From an uncultured Desulfobacterales bacterium (GTDB taxonomy: Bacteria > Desulfobacterota > Desulfobacteria > Desulfobacterales > UBA11574): 14,318 bases of DNA. The stretch lies in NCBI GenBank assembly GCA_937925895.1, contig CALANC010000013.1, positions 1 to 14,318 of the forward strand. Reading direction: 5' to 3'. Shown here piece by piece: positions 1-8,800 of this stretch. The notes under the pieces are model-generated. The model was not told the DNA's origin. It saw only the letters and a program-made list of their open reading frames with translations, and ran no database searches. A program made the position numbers and the translations under genes. Position 1 is the first letter of the stretch. The number at the start of each line of letters is the position of its first letter.

Positions 1-41
1 ATAAATGCCTTGGCAATACCCGGTTAAGGCCAGACGTTATA

Positions 42-1064
42 ATGATCGACCAAAAGCGGGTGCTTTTAAACTGGAACACAACAATAATGCTACAGATAGA
101 AAATATAAGAGGATTAAACATTGAGGTGTCTTCCAAATGCATCGGCTTCTGCCCCTTTTGTAGCCGCAGGCAAAAAGTCCGTCCATACAAAGACCAAATA
201 ATCACTTTTTCTGAATTCAAATTACTCCCCGAATCTTTTCTAAAACAATTACAGATCATCACCTTTGCGGGAAATTTCGGCGACTTATGCTCAAATTCTG
301 AAGTTGTGGACCTTTCAAAACATGTTAAAAATATCAATGAGACCATTCGATTAGGGGGCGACACCAACGGTTCAGCACAAGATGAAGGGTGGTGGAAGGC
401 CCTTGGTGAATTGTTCCATGATGGTTGTATGGTATTCTCTCTGGACGGTCTGGAAAAGACCCATTCTCTTCATCGAAAAGGCACTGACTTCCAAAAAATA
501 ATAAGAAATATCCAAGCCTTTATTAACGGTGGCGGCGTTGCCCAATGGAAGTTTATTGTATTTGAGCACAACGAACATCAGATTAAAACGGCGGAGGCCC
601 TGGCCAAAGATATTGGATGTTCAAGATTTTTTGTTATATCTTCAAGGGATTATAATGAAAAGCTAAGGAGGCCAAAAACGTTCGACTTTCAAATGAAAAG
701 GGACATATTTTTTTCATATGGCGAAAAATCTAAAAAGGGAAACATCTCTGCCATATGCAAGCCTTTGAATAATGGATCGATTTATATAGCAGCTGACGGC
801 ACGGTGCATCCTTGCTGTTTTGCACACTGTATGTATGTTACCGAACACAATCCTTTGTTCCAATATATTGTTCCTTTGATTGAAAAATATCATACTGAAA
901 TCAATTTTAAGACAAAACCGCTTCAAGATATCGTGGAAGGTCCATACTTTAAAGAAGTTTTGTCCCAATCGAAAGCAAACGATTATTGCACCATAAAGTG
1001 TAATAGATACAAAAAAGAAGTCAGAAAAAAGCTAGTTTTGTCCGACACCTATTTTATTGACTAG
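42..1064 (+). CDS. Radical SAM protein with SPASM-like C-terminal cysteines
   Basis: Predicted radical SAM enzyme of 340 residues. The cluster-binding motif CX3CX2C is at C33, C37 and C40 (CIGFCPFC), placed near the N-terminus as usual for the MoaA/PqqE/SPASM superfamily. The C-terminal third has a second cysteine set at C239, C258, C259, C263, C316 and C320, including a 'DGTVHPCC' stretch typical of SPASM or twitch domains that bind auxiliary 4Fe-4S clusters. Such enzymes cleave S-adenosylmethionine to a 5'-deoxyadenosyl radical and modify peptides, sugars or cofactors; the substrate here cannot be read from the sequence. A second in-frame ATG at 87 gives a protein starting MLQIENIRGLN, closer to the usual distance before the motif, and neither start has a strong ribosome site. 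The gene lies 21 bases before a glycosyltransferase and probably shares its transcript, suggesting a sugar or glycosylated product. Family call is firm, function unknown. Confidence 0.85.
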   Translation: MIDQKRVLLNWNTTIMLQIENIRGLNIEVSSKCIGFCPFCSRRQKVRPYKDQIITFSEFKLLPESFLKQLQIITFAGNFGDLCSNSEVVDLSKHVKNINETIRLGGDTNGSAQDEGWWKALGELFHDGCMVFSLDGLEKTHSLHRKGTDFQKIIRNIQAFINGGGVAQWKFIVFEHNEHQIKTAEALAKDIGCSRFFVISSRDYNEKLRRPKTFDFQMKRDIFFSYGEKSKKGNISAICKPLNNGSIYIAADGTVHPCCFAHCMYVTEHNPLFQYIVPLIEKYHTEINFKTKPLQDIVEGPYFKEVLSQSKANDYCTIKCNRYKKEVRKKLVLSDTYFID

Positions 1065-1085
1065 ACGTGTAATTTTATTGAACTT

Positions 1086-2249
1086 GTGAAAATACTTCAA
1101 TATTGTCAATATGTTCTGGGGATAGGTCATTTATTCAGAACCATCGAAATTGGCCGAGCCTTTGCGGAACATGAGGTGATCCTGGTTACGGGTGGATCAG
1201 AAATCGATATTCGGCTTCCAGATCATATCCAGGAGTTTCGTCTTCCCGGTCTTGAAATGGATCGTGAATTTAAAAACCTTTTTGCAAAAAGCAAAGAAAC
1301 CCCGGTTGCCCAGATAAAAAAAGAGCGAAGGCAAATGCTTTTCAGCTTCTATAAAAAGGAGTCCCCTGACATTTTCATCGTGGAGCTTTATCCGTTTGGT
1401 CGCAGGGCCTTCTCATTTGAAGTCGATCCCATTCTGAAAGGCATCCGTTATGATATTTTACCAACAAGTCGTGTGATTTGTAGCCTTCGTGACATTCTGG
1501 TGGACAGAAAAAAATATCAGGAATCTTATGAAGCCAAGGTGGTCGATTTACTAAACAACTATTTTGATGCCTTATTGATCCATTCGGATCCGTCTTTGCT
1601 GAAAATCGATACAACGTTTTCAAGTATTAAAAACATTACTATTCCTGTTGTTTATACCGGATTTGTGACTCCCAAACCCGCACCAAATGCACGGGAAATG
1701 CTCCGTAATCAGCTAAAGATAAAAGAGAATGAAAATTTTATTGTGGCTAGCCTGGGTGGCGGCAAAGTCGGAAAATCTCTGCTGGAATCCGTGTTGAAAA
1801 CATTTCCGATGTTAGACACCTCGAGCAGATGCCGTCTTATAGTTTTTGCAGGACCCTTCATGGAAGGTAAGGATTTTGATCGTTTACAAAAGTACGCAAA
1901 CAAAAGAGTGCGAGTTGAGCGTTTCACATCTGATTTCTTGTCTTACCTGGCGGCGGCGGATCTTTCAATCAGCATGGCCGGATACAATACATGTATGAAT
2001 ATCTTGGCAGCAAAGGTGCCTGCTCTTGTTTGGCCCTTTTCCCAAAACAGAGAACAGCGTCTTCGTGTAGAACGTCTAGCAGGGAATGGCGCTATGAGAG
2101 TGCTGAAAAAGCATGACCTAAAACCATCTCGCCTTGCAAACATCATAGAGCAGATGTTGACCCAGCCGTTGAAACCTATATCGGATATCGATTTGGACGG
2201 CGCGAATAAAACGGCGCAATGGATACAAAATTGGATGAATCATTCTTAG
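1086..2249 (+). CDS. MurG-like (GT-B fold, COG4671-like) glycosyltransferase, first paralog
   Basis: Predicted glycosyltransferase of 387 residues starting at a GTG; no in-frame ATG gives a full N-terminal strand. The N-terminal domain opens with a beta strand and the glycine loop GIGHLFR (G12-R18), the acceptor-side signature of MurG-like and COG4671-type transferases. The C-terminal donor-binding domain carries SMAGYNTC (296-303), PALVWPF (312-318) and an EQ pair at 323-324, the expected UDP-sugar-binding arrangement. No signal peptide or membrane helix is visible, so it should act on the cytoplasmic side. It closely resembles the transferase at 3173-4330, with the same length and about half of the residues in the N-terminal half identical by eye. 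No convincing Shine-Dalgarno sequence precedes the GTG, so translation may depend on the upstream radical SAM gene. Donor and acceptor are unknown. Confidence 0.85.
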   Translation: MKILQYCQYVLGIGHLFRTIEIGRAFAEHEVILVTGGSEIDIRLPDHIQEFRLPGLEMDREFKNLFAKSKETPVAQIKKERRQMLFSFYKKESPDIFIVELYPFGRRAFSFEVDPILKGIRYDILPTSRVICSLRDILVDRKKYQESYEAKVVDLLNNYFDALLIHSDPSLLKIDTTFSSIKNITIPVVYTGFVTPKPAPNAREMLRNQLKIKENENFIVASLGGGKVGKSLLESVLKTFPMLDTSSRCRLIVFAGPFMEGKDFDRLQKYANKRVRVERFTSDFLSYLAAADLSISMAGYNTCMNILAAKVPALVWPFSQNREQRLRVERLAGNGAMRVLKKHDLKPSRLANIIEQMLTQPLKPISDIDLDGANKTAQWIQNWMNHS

Positions 2250-2363
2250 TTGACTGCGCTTTTTGTCACTTGATATCCCATTAGTCCTGGGCGTTGGCAG
2301 AAAGTTATGGAAATTGAAAGATAAATATTATCAACAAGTTGTATATACTCCAAACCTCTTGAG

Positions 2364-3170
2364 ATGATCATGCGTCATCATTATTCTTCTATTTGGCATT
2401 CTATTCCTTCGAATTTGGATCAAAAAATCGAAAATATTATCGATAATGCGTGTGATCTGATAGGTATGAAAGACGCAGTCTATGTGTTTTTCCGGGCAGA
2501 TGACGTGGCGGTTCCGGGACACAACGTTGCACGTCTATTGGCGCTTTTTACCAAATATCGTGTGCCGATTTCGTTGGCAGTGGTACCTGCATGGCTTACG
2601 GGACCCCGATGGGAACAGCTAAATAAGTTGGGTCAAAAAACACCGGATTTGATATGTTGGCATCAACATGGTTGGCGACATATCAATCATGAAAATGAAG
2701 GGAAAAAGCAAGAATTTGGTCCCAATCGTTCGCATGATGAAATCAGGAGAGACATTATTAACGGCCGGGATCGTCTTGAGATAATAATGAAGAATTCCTT
2801 TTATCCGGTATTTACCCCTCCTTGGAACCGCTGCAACCTTACGACGCTTAACGTGTTAAAAGAGCTCGGTTTCTTTGCTGTTTCCAGAATAATGGGAAGG
2901 CGACCTCCGGCCCCGAATGGACTTGTTGATTTTCAAATTAATGTTGACCTTCATACCCGCAAAGGTGTGAATCCAATCGACGATTGGGAATGTCTTTTGA
3001 CAGATCTTTCCCGAGCCATATCCAGCGGTACATGTGGCGTCATGATTCACCACCAACGGATGAATGAAGCGGCGTTCAGTTTTTTAGAGCTTTTATTAAC
3101 ATCTGTTGTGAAGCGAAAAGAACTCATTCCGGTTCATTTCAAAGATATGCTTGCAATCGAGGCGGGTTGT
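2364..3170 (+). CDS. NodB-like polysaccharide deacetylase family protein
   Basis: Predicted carbohydrate-esterase-4-type (NodB fold) protein of 269 residues; the TGA stop occupies 3171-3173. Visible motifs are FRADDV with D46 and D47 (catalytic base and metal aspartate), HGWRH with H102 and H106 (the two metal histidines; a third, H109, follows), FTPPWNR at 150-156 (motif 3, usually RxPY) and MIHHQ with H229 and H230 (the final histidine motif). The metal site therefore looks intact. Family members remove N-acetyl groups from sugar residues. The version with 'PPWNR' and 'HGWxH' belongs, in my recollection, to a subgroup found beside COG4671-like glycosyltransferases, which matches this setting between two such genes. 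No signal peptide is evident, suggesting a cytoplasmic substrate. A second ATG lies two codons later at 2370; upstream ribosome-site quality is poor for both. The 114 bases before it contain no clear promoter. Confidence 0.85.
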
Positions 3171-3172
3171 TG

Positions 3173-4330
3173 ATGAAAATCATCTTCTATTGTCAATATG
3201 TGTTTGGGGTAGGACATTTATTCCGGAGCGTCGAGCTTGTTCGTGAACTTGCGGACCACAAGGTATTTCTCGTTGTGGGGGGGCCGCAAGTTGACATCGA
3301 CATACCTGCTCACGTTAAGCTTGTGCGACTTCCGCCATTTTATATGGATGAGAAATTCACCACGCTGATTCCTCAAATCCCAAATAGAAGTATTGAGCAA
3401 ATTCAAAGCGAACGCAAAGCCACACTTTTTTCTTTGTTCAAGCAGGTTAAGCCGGATCTATTTATTGTGGAATTGTATCCTTTTGGCCGGACCATTTTTG
3501 GATTCGAACTGGTGCCAATTTTACAAGCTATTCGCAGCGGAACTTTTGGCGATGTACAAACCGCATGTAGTTTAAGAGATATTCTGGTGAAAAAACGAGA
3601 TCCGATCGAATATGAACAACGGGTACTCACTATTTTAAATGAAATGTTCGATTATTTGCTCATACACTCGAATTCTGACGTTTTCCCTTTAGACGAGACC
3701 TTCAGTCGAGTAAACGACATCATTATTCCGGTCTTGTATACCGGATTTGTTGCCAAAAGCGTCATTAACAAAACGGTCAAAGAAATTAAAAAAATGAGAA
3801 ACAATAATGGAAAAAAAACACGGATTGTTGCCAGCGCAGGTGGAGGACGAAGTGGTTACCGATTGCTAAACAGCGTTGTAGACGCCTGTATTTTGATGAA
3901 AGATTCTGTTCATTTGCAACTTCAAATGTTTACGGGACCATTTATGGACCATGATGAATTTTCGCAAATTGCCAAAAAAATCCAAACAGATATTCATATT
4001 AGCAGGTTTTCAAAAAACTTCCTTGATTATTTACAGATTGCGGACGTGTCAGTTAGCATGGCAGGATACAATACCTGTATGGACATATTGACCACGAAAG
4101 TCCCTGCTTTGGTGTGGCCCTATTCAGGAGATCATGAACAAGGCATCAGAGCCGAGCGCCTTTCGCGGCTTGGGGCGTTACAAATTCTGAACGATGAGGA
4201 CCTTTACCCTGATCGACTGGTTTTAAGATTGAAACAAATACTTTCCGAAAAGGCAAAGCCTTCAGTTAATATCGATTTAAGCGGAGCAGTGAATACGGCA
4301 AAATGGATAGAACATTTAGAAAAAATTTGA
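3173..4330 (+). CDS. MurG-like (GT-B fold) glycosyltransferase, second paralog
   Basis: Predicted glycosyltransferase of 385 residues. The ATG at 3173 shares its first base with the TGA stop of the deacetylase (TGATG), a classic translational-coupling overlap, and a GAGG box lies ten bases upstream; two TTG codons just before it are less likely starts. Signatures repeat those of the transferase at 1086-2249: GVGHLFR (12-18), IVELYPFGR, LLIHS, VLYTGFV, SMAGYNTC (295-302), PALVWPY (311-317) and an EQ pair at 322-323. Both paralogs end with a similar 'IDLxGAxxTAxWI' tail. Two transferases of this kind in one cluster usually add successive sugars or use different acceptors; which applies here is unknown. 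Cytoplasmic, no membrane segment. The next gene begins 41 bases downstream on the same strand. Confidence 0.87.
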   Translation: MKIIFYCQYVFGVGHLFRSVELVRELADHKVFLVVGGPQVDIDIPAHVKLVRLPPFYMDEKFTTLIPQIPNRSIEQIQSERKATLFSLFKQVKPDLFIVELYPFGRTIFGFELVPILQAIRSGTFGDVQTACSLRDILVKKRDPIEYEQRVLTILNEMFDYLLIHSNSDVFPLDETFSRVNDIIIPVLYTGFVAKSVINKTVKEIKKMRNNNGKKTRIVASAGGGRSGYRLLNSVVDACILMKDSVHLQLQMFTGPFMDHDEFSQIAKKIQTDIHISRFSKNFLDYLQIADVSVSMAGYNTCMDILTTKVPALVWPYSGDHEQGIRAERLSRLGALQILNDEDLYPDRLVLRLKQILSEKAKPSVNIDLSGAVNTAKWIEHLEKI

Positions 4331-4356
4331 TATGCTTTTTATTCAACTTTATCCAG

Positions 4357-4362
4357 AAAGGA
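4357..4362 (+). promoter_or_regulatory. Ribosome binding site supporting a GTG start
   Basis: AAAGGA lies nine bases before the GTG at 4372 and supports that codon as the start of the short FtsX-like permease. Confidence 0.6.
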
Positions 4363-4371
4363 TGATAAGGT

Positions 4372-5070
4372 GTGAACGACAGGTCCTTTTCAATCAAAGA
4401 GAACAAAAGAAACTATAAAGTACACCGGCAAGTGGTTCTGCCGTTTAATAAATCGGTGGAAATCGCTTTTACAAGTATTCGAGTACGGTTTTTCCGCTCT
4501 CTTATCACTACCCTAAGCCTTATATTGGCCATATCTTTTCTGAGTTTCATCAATGTGAGCACGGATGTTGCCAATGGCATGCTATCCACAAATGATACCG
4601 CATTTCGTCAGGCACTTATTAAATCCGGTTATGATCTCAAACCGGAAGAAATCCGAGTGGAAAACAGTCCTAAACAACGGTGGCTGGTGGTTCTTTCCCT
4701 TTTGGTCTGTGTCGTAGGTATTGTAAACGCACAACTCATGGCAGTAACCGAACGTTTTCGAGAAATAGGCACCATGAAATGTTTGGGAGCTTTGGACCGA
4801 TTCGTATTGAGACTTTTTCTTTTGGAAGCGGGGATGCAAGGCGTGGCAGGAGCGGGATTCGGCGCCTTTGCCGGCTGTTTCTTTGCCGTCATTAATACCT
4901 TGTTGCGATTTGGCTCCAAGGCCGTCATGACAGTAATCTGGGAAGACATGGTTATGTCTGTATTTATTGCCATAGGTGTTGGAATTATGTTGAGCCTGGT
5001 AGGGGTATTATATCCCGCTATACTGGCTGCAAGGATGCAGCCGGTGGAGGCAATGCGCGTAGAACAATAG
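4372..5070 (+). CDS. Short FtsX/MacB-type ABC transporter permease
   Basis: Predicted inner-membrane permease subunit of 232 residues with the four-helix FtsX core. Helices are at about 44-62, 104-124, 148-172 and 195-220. The conserved cytoplasmic motif after helix 2 is ERFREIGTMKCLGA (127-140), and the protein ends with the usual 'YPAxxAARMxPVEAMR'. Normal MacB or LolC/E permeases carry a periplasmic domain of roughly 200 residues between helices 1 and 2; here that loop is only about 40 residues (63-102), so the protein is a stripped-down partner. It should pair with the ATPase encoded next and with the FtsX half of the giant protein at 5854-10695, giving an asymmetric permease dimer. The N-terminal 40 residues are basic and soluble, ending in the amphipathic segment that commonly precedes helix 1. 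Family call is firm; the cargo is unknown. Confidence 0.87.
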   Translation: MNDRSFSIKENKRNYKVHRQVVLPFNKSVEIAFTSIRVRFFRSLITTLSLILAISFLSFINVSTDVANGMLSTNDTAFRQALIKSGYDLKPEEIRVENSPKQRWLVVLSLLVCVVGIVNAQLMAVTERFREIGTMKCLGALDRFVLRLFLLEAGMQGVAGAGFGAFAGCFFAVINTLLRFGSKAVMTVIWEDMVMSVFIAIGVGIMLSLVGVLYPAILAARMQPVEAMRVEQ

Positions 5071-5099
5071 AATTGAATTTAAGAGGATTCTTAACTTTT

Positions 5100-5104
5100 A
5101 AGGA
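5100..5104 (+). promoter_or_regulatory. Ribosome binding site that decides the ATPase start
   Basis: AAGGA is seven bases upstream of the ATG at 5112. It favours that ATG over the in-frame TTG at 5073, which lies only two bases after the previous stop and has no such site. Confidence 0.7.
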
Positions 5105-5111
5105 ATATATA

Positions 5112-5849
5112 ATGGAAGATAGCAGTAGTATCGTTCGGGTTTCCAAAGTAACCAAATCATTTCAACTCGGGAAAGTAGAGGTTCAGGCCCTGAAAGGGGT
5201 CGATCTTGAAGTAGATACGGGTAAATATATTTCCATCATGGGTCCTTCCGGATCGGGTAAAAGCACCCTTTTCAATATGATCGGTGGTTTGGACAAACCG
5301 ACATCCGGCAAGGTTTTTATCGACGAGGTCGACATCGCCCAACTCGATGCGTATGAATTGGCATGGCTAAGATGCCGGAAAATCGGGTATATATTTCAAA
5401 CATTTAACATTATTCAGGTTATGACCGCTCTTGAGAATGTAACCCTCCCCATGATCTTTGGAGGGGTAAGCAATGATGCAGCAGTGGAAAAGGGAATCCA
5501 ACTTCTAGAATTGGTGGGGTTGGGAGATCGGTTTCAGCACAAACCATTTGAGCTCTCCGGAGGCCAACAACAGCGTGTGGCCATCGCGCGAGCACTTGCC
5601 AATGATCCGGCCATTATCCTGGCAGATGAACCGACGGGCAATCTAGATTTGAATACCGGCGAGGAAATTATCACTCTTTTAAAAAAACTGAGCCAGGAGA
5701 GAAACGTAACGGTGATATCCGCCACCCATGATATTAAAATGTTAAACGTATCAGATCAAGTCGTATGGATTCGTGACGGACGAATTGAAAAGATTGAAAA
5801 TCGTGATGAGCTCTCAATTTCAATCGGACAGATCGATATGAGAAGTTAG
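5112..5849 (+). CDS. LolD/MacB-type ABC transporter ATP-binding protein
   Basis: Predicted ATPase of 245 residues with every motif of an active ABC nucleotide-binding domain: Walker [10 protein letters not shown] (44-52), Q-loop glutamine Q96, signature LSGGQQQR (148-155), Walker B ILADEP with catalytic E173 (169-174), D-loop NLD (177-179) and H-loop H206. The '[10 protein letters not shown]' and 'ADEPTGNLD' wording is characteristic of the LolD/MacB/FtsE group, which drives FtsX-fold permeases by mechanotransmission rather than moving substrate through a channel. The gene sits between the short permease and the giant permease fusion, four bases before the latter, so it should energise both as one complex at the inner membrane. 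The ATG at 5112 is chosen for its AAGGA site and because the residues before it do not belong to the domain. Very sure of the family; whether it exports, extracts or signals is not visible. Confidence 0.95.
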   Translation: MEDSSSIVRVSKVTKSFQLGKVEVQALKGVDLEVDTGKYISIMGPSGSGKSTLFNMIGGLDKPTSGKVFIDEVDIAQLDAYELAWLRCRKIGYIFQTFNIIQVMTALENVTLPMIFGGVSNDAAVEKGIQLLELVGLGDRFQHKPFELSGGQQQRVAIARALANDPAIILADEPTGNLDLNTGEEIITLLKKLSQERNVTVISATHDIKMLNVSDQVVWIRDGRIEKIENRDELSISIGQIDMRS

Positions 5850-5853
5850 TGAC

Positions 5854-8800
5854 ATGTTAAAACGTATGCGTAAATATTGGTTGGTTGCTCTTGTGTGGGG
5901 CTGGATCCTTTTAATGGGTTTTCCGGATATGGCTCAAACTATGGCGTCGTCTGAAAACTATTTTATGGATATTATCAGGACGATGGCAGCTACGGGTGAC
6001 CGAAGTACCGGAACTCCAGGGAACCACGCGGCAGCGGAATTCATCAAAGACCAGTTGGGGCAACTCGGTTTTGATACTGTCGGGACCTTCCCTTTTTCAG
6101 TTCCTGTCCGATCACACGGCGGCAGCCGTCTTTTTCTACCGGAACAAAAGCGAAATATTCCGATTCAGCCAATTATGGGCAATGCCATTGACCCGGAAAC
6201 AATTTCCCCCCAAGGACTGGTTGGTCCTCTAATTTATGTGGGTTCGGGGAAGCTCAATCAATTAAATGGAAAAACGATCGCCGGAGCCATTTTGCTGATG
6301 GAGATAGATTCAGGAAAGAACTGGTTAAACGCAGCCAATTTTGGCGCCAAAGCGTTGATATATGTTGACCGAGGCCCCACCAGCAAGGATTTTTTCCACG
6401 AAAAGTCAGAACTTACTCCCATTCGATTTCCCCGCTTCTGGATTCCTTATCATACTGCAAGAGATATCTTTGGTTCATTCGAAACGGCTCCCGATGGACT
6501 TGTAGCAACCGAGGTCAAACTGGTTTCAGATAGTGTCTGGAAGGTGGTTTCGGCTGAAAATATATACGGCCTGATTCCAGGAATTGATGAAAAACTTCGG
6601 GAGGAATTGATCATGGTCGAAGCTTTCTACGATAGTACGGCTCTGGTCCATGGACGATCTCCCGGGGCTGATGAAGCTTGCAGCATCGCCACACTCCTGA
6701 AGCTGGCGAAAGAGTTGAAGGAAAATCCTCCCAAAAGGTCTGTTTTGCTAGTGGCTACCAGCGGACATGCTCAGACGCTTGCCGGTTTGCGCGAGCTGGT
6801 TTGGAGCATAAATACGAGATCAAAAGACATAAGGCAAAAGAAAAAATCATTGGCAGCGACCATTAAAAAAAATAAAAAGCTTATAAAGATTCTAACCGAG
6901 GCAAAATCGGAAGGTTCAAACCTGGCAAAATCTCACCAACTGCTCAAAGACGTTTTTATTGAACAGATAAAAACTGAAGTGGACAAAATATCCCGCCAAC
7001 TCATACGCCTTCGACTGAATCAGAAAGAGAGCAACAATCAGGAAATAATTCATAAAATGGCAGCGCAACGGCTATTTCTTCGTCGCTTAAGCTGGCGAAA
7101 TAACTTCGAAAATCTTTCTGATGAGGAATTGATAACAATCCAGAAACTGATTCCTCTGGCAATAAAAGAGAGCACCGTTATTTTGACTGATGCGACCAGA
7201 CAATTAACACAGCTTAAGAGTGCCCAAAAGTTTAGATCCATGGTCAAAGAAATGGATTTGACGGCAGTGATATCACTCCATCTCTCCAGCCATGGAACTG
7301 GGTTTGGTGCCTTTAATCGTGGTTGGCTATATCCTCTGAAACCAACTATCAACCGTGTTGCAATCTATAACTTAATCGGAGAGGTGTTAAGACACGGTGC
7401 AGAAAAAGTGGCAGGCGTGCAGAGGATTGAATCACTTTTTCGGGATACGCTCAGGCCCAGCCGGCAACATACCTGGGAGAGCTATTTCCTGGACCGTCCA
7501 TATTTGGGAGGCGAAGTGAGCGCCCTGGCAGGCCTTCTTGGTTTTAGCCTGGTAACCGTTGATGATGGAAGATCCATGTGGGGTACGCCTTACGACGTTC
7601 CTGACACCCTGGACGCAGCTTATGCAAAAAAACAGAGTACATTTGTGACAGGTTTGATTCAGTATTTGGCAAAGGCTCCGGTTCTTCACACGGGAAATTT
7701 TCCTCGAAACGGGTTTGCAACTGTTTCCGGCCGGGCTAAATTTCTTCGTCATGGGGAACTATTTCCAGATCAACAGGCCCCTGGCAGTATGATTCTGGCG
7801 TATCAGGGTCCGGGTATTTACTATGCCATGGTGGATTCCAGGGGAAAATTTGAACTTAAAGGGGTGGCGGATAAAAAGCATGTTTTGGACAAAGTGATTA
7901 TTGAAGGGTATCGGTTTGATCCAGACACCGGATCGGTTCTGTGGGCTATTGATAAAAAACAAACAGGCAAAGACGCTTACCGTCTGAAGATGCGACGAAG
8001 ATCTATGGAGACCGATTTGGTTATGTTTGCCTGTAAACAAAGTACGGTGTTCGATCTCCTTGAGCCGCGAAACTTCCAGTATATGACTAAAATTCAACTT
8101 ATTGACGGCCGCCGCGAAGCTACACCGTTACGATATTGGTGGAGCCGAATCGACACCCGTTCGTCTATCATTGCAAGTTTTTTCCTTGAATCCGGCACAC
8201 ACCTTAAACTCACCCTGTCCGATACGGTGCTGCGCAAAAAAATGATATTGACAAATGCCACCAGAAACCGTCCGGATGGAACCGGTTATCTCATCGACGA
8301 TTGGCCCACTTTGCACTATACAAGTTTTAACGTTGCGCGAGATATGTGGACGCTTCTTGAGCCACGAATAAAAAAGCTAGAAGACCACGGCATATTTAAC
8401 GAAAAAATACGTGCCCTGCAGCAGGAAGGCACCTTTGCTCTCCAGCAGGCAAGAGAGGCCCTAAAATCAAAAACATATGATTTATTTTCTAAAGCCTCTG
8501 CAAAATCATGGGCGCTGGCCAGCAGGGTATATGATCAAGTGGAGAAAACCCAAAAAGATGTTTTGTTTGGGGTCCTTTTTTATATCGCTCTTTTTGTTCC
8601 ATTTGCTTTCTGCATGGAGCGGTTGGTTTTTTCCTATGCAAATATACACAAAAGAATTATCGCTTTTATCATTATATTGCTTCTCCTTATTACTTTAATC
8701 TACAATGTCCATCCCGCATTTCAGCTTGCCTATAGTCCTACGGTGGTCATTCTTGCCTTTTTTATCATCGGTCTTTCTCTTATTGTGACGATCATTATCT

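Noticed and set aside
1..27. Possible tail of an upstream gene (in-frame codons ending ...ALAIPG then TAA).
   Set aside because: Only eight codons are visible, too few to support a gene.
2250..2363. Promoter before the deacetylase (TTGACT at 2250, TATACT at 2344).
   Set aside because: No pair of -35 and -10 boxes has acceptable spacing; each is isolated.
4629..4973. Minus-strand open frame of 114 codons.
   Set aside because: Antisense to the short FtsX permease, which carries conserved motifs; low-complexity translation.
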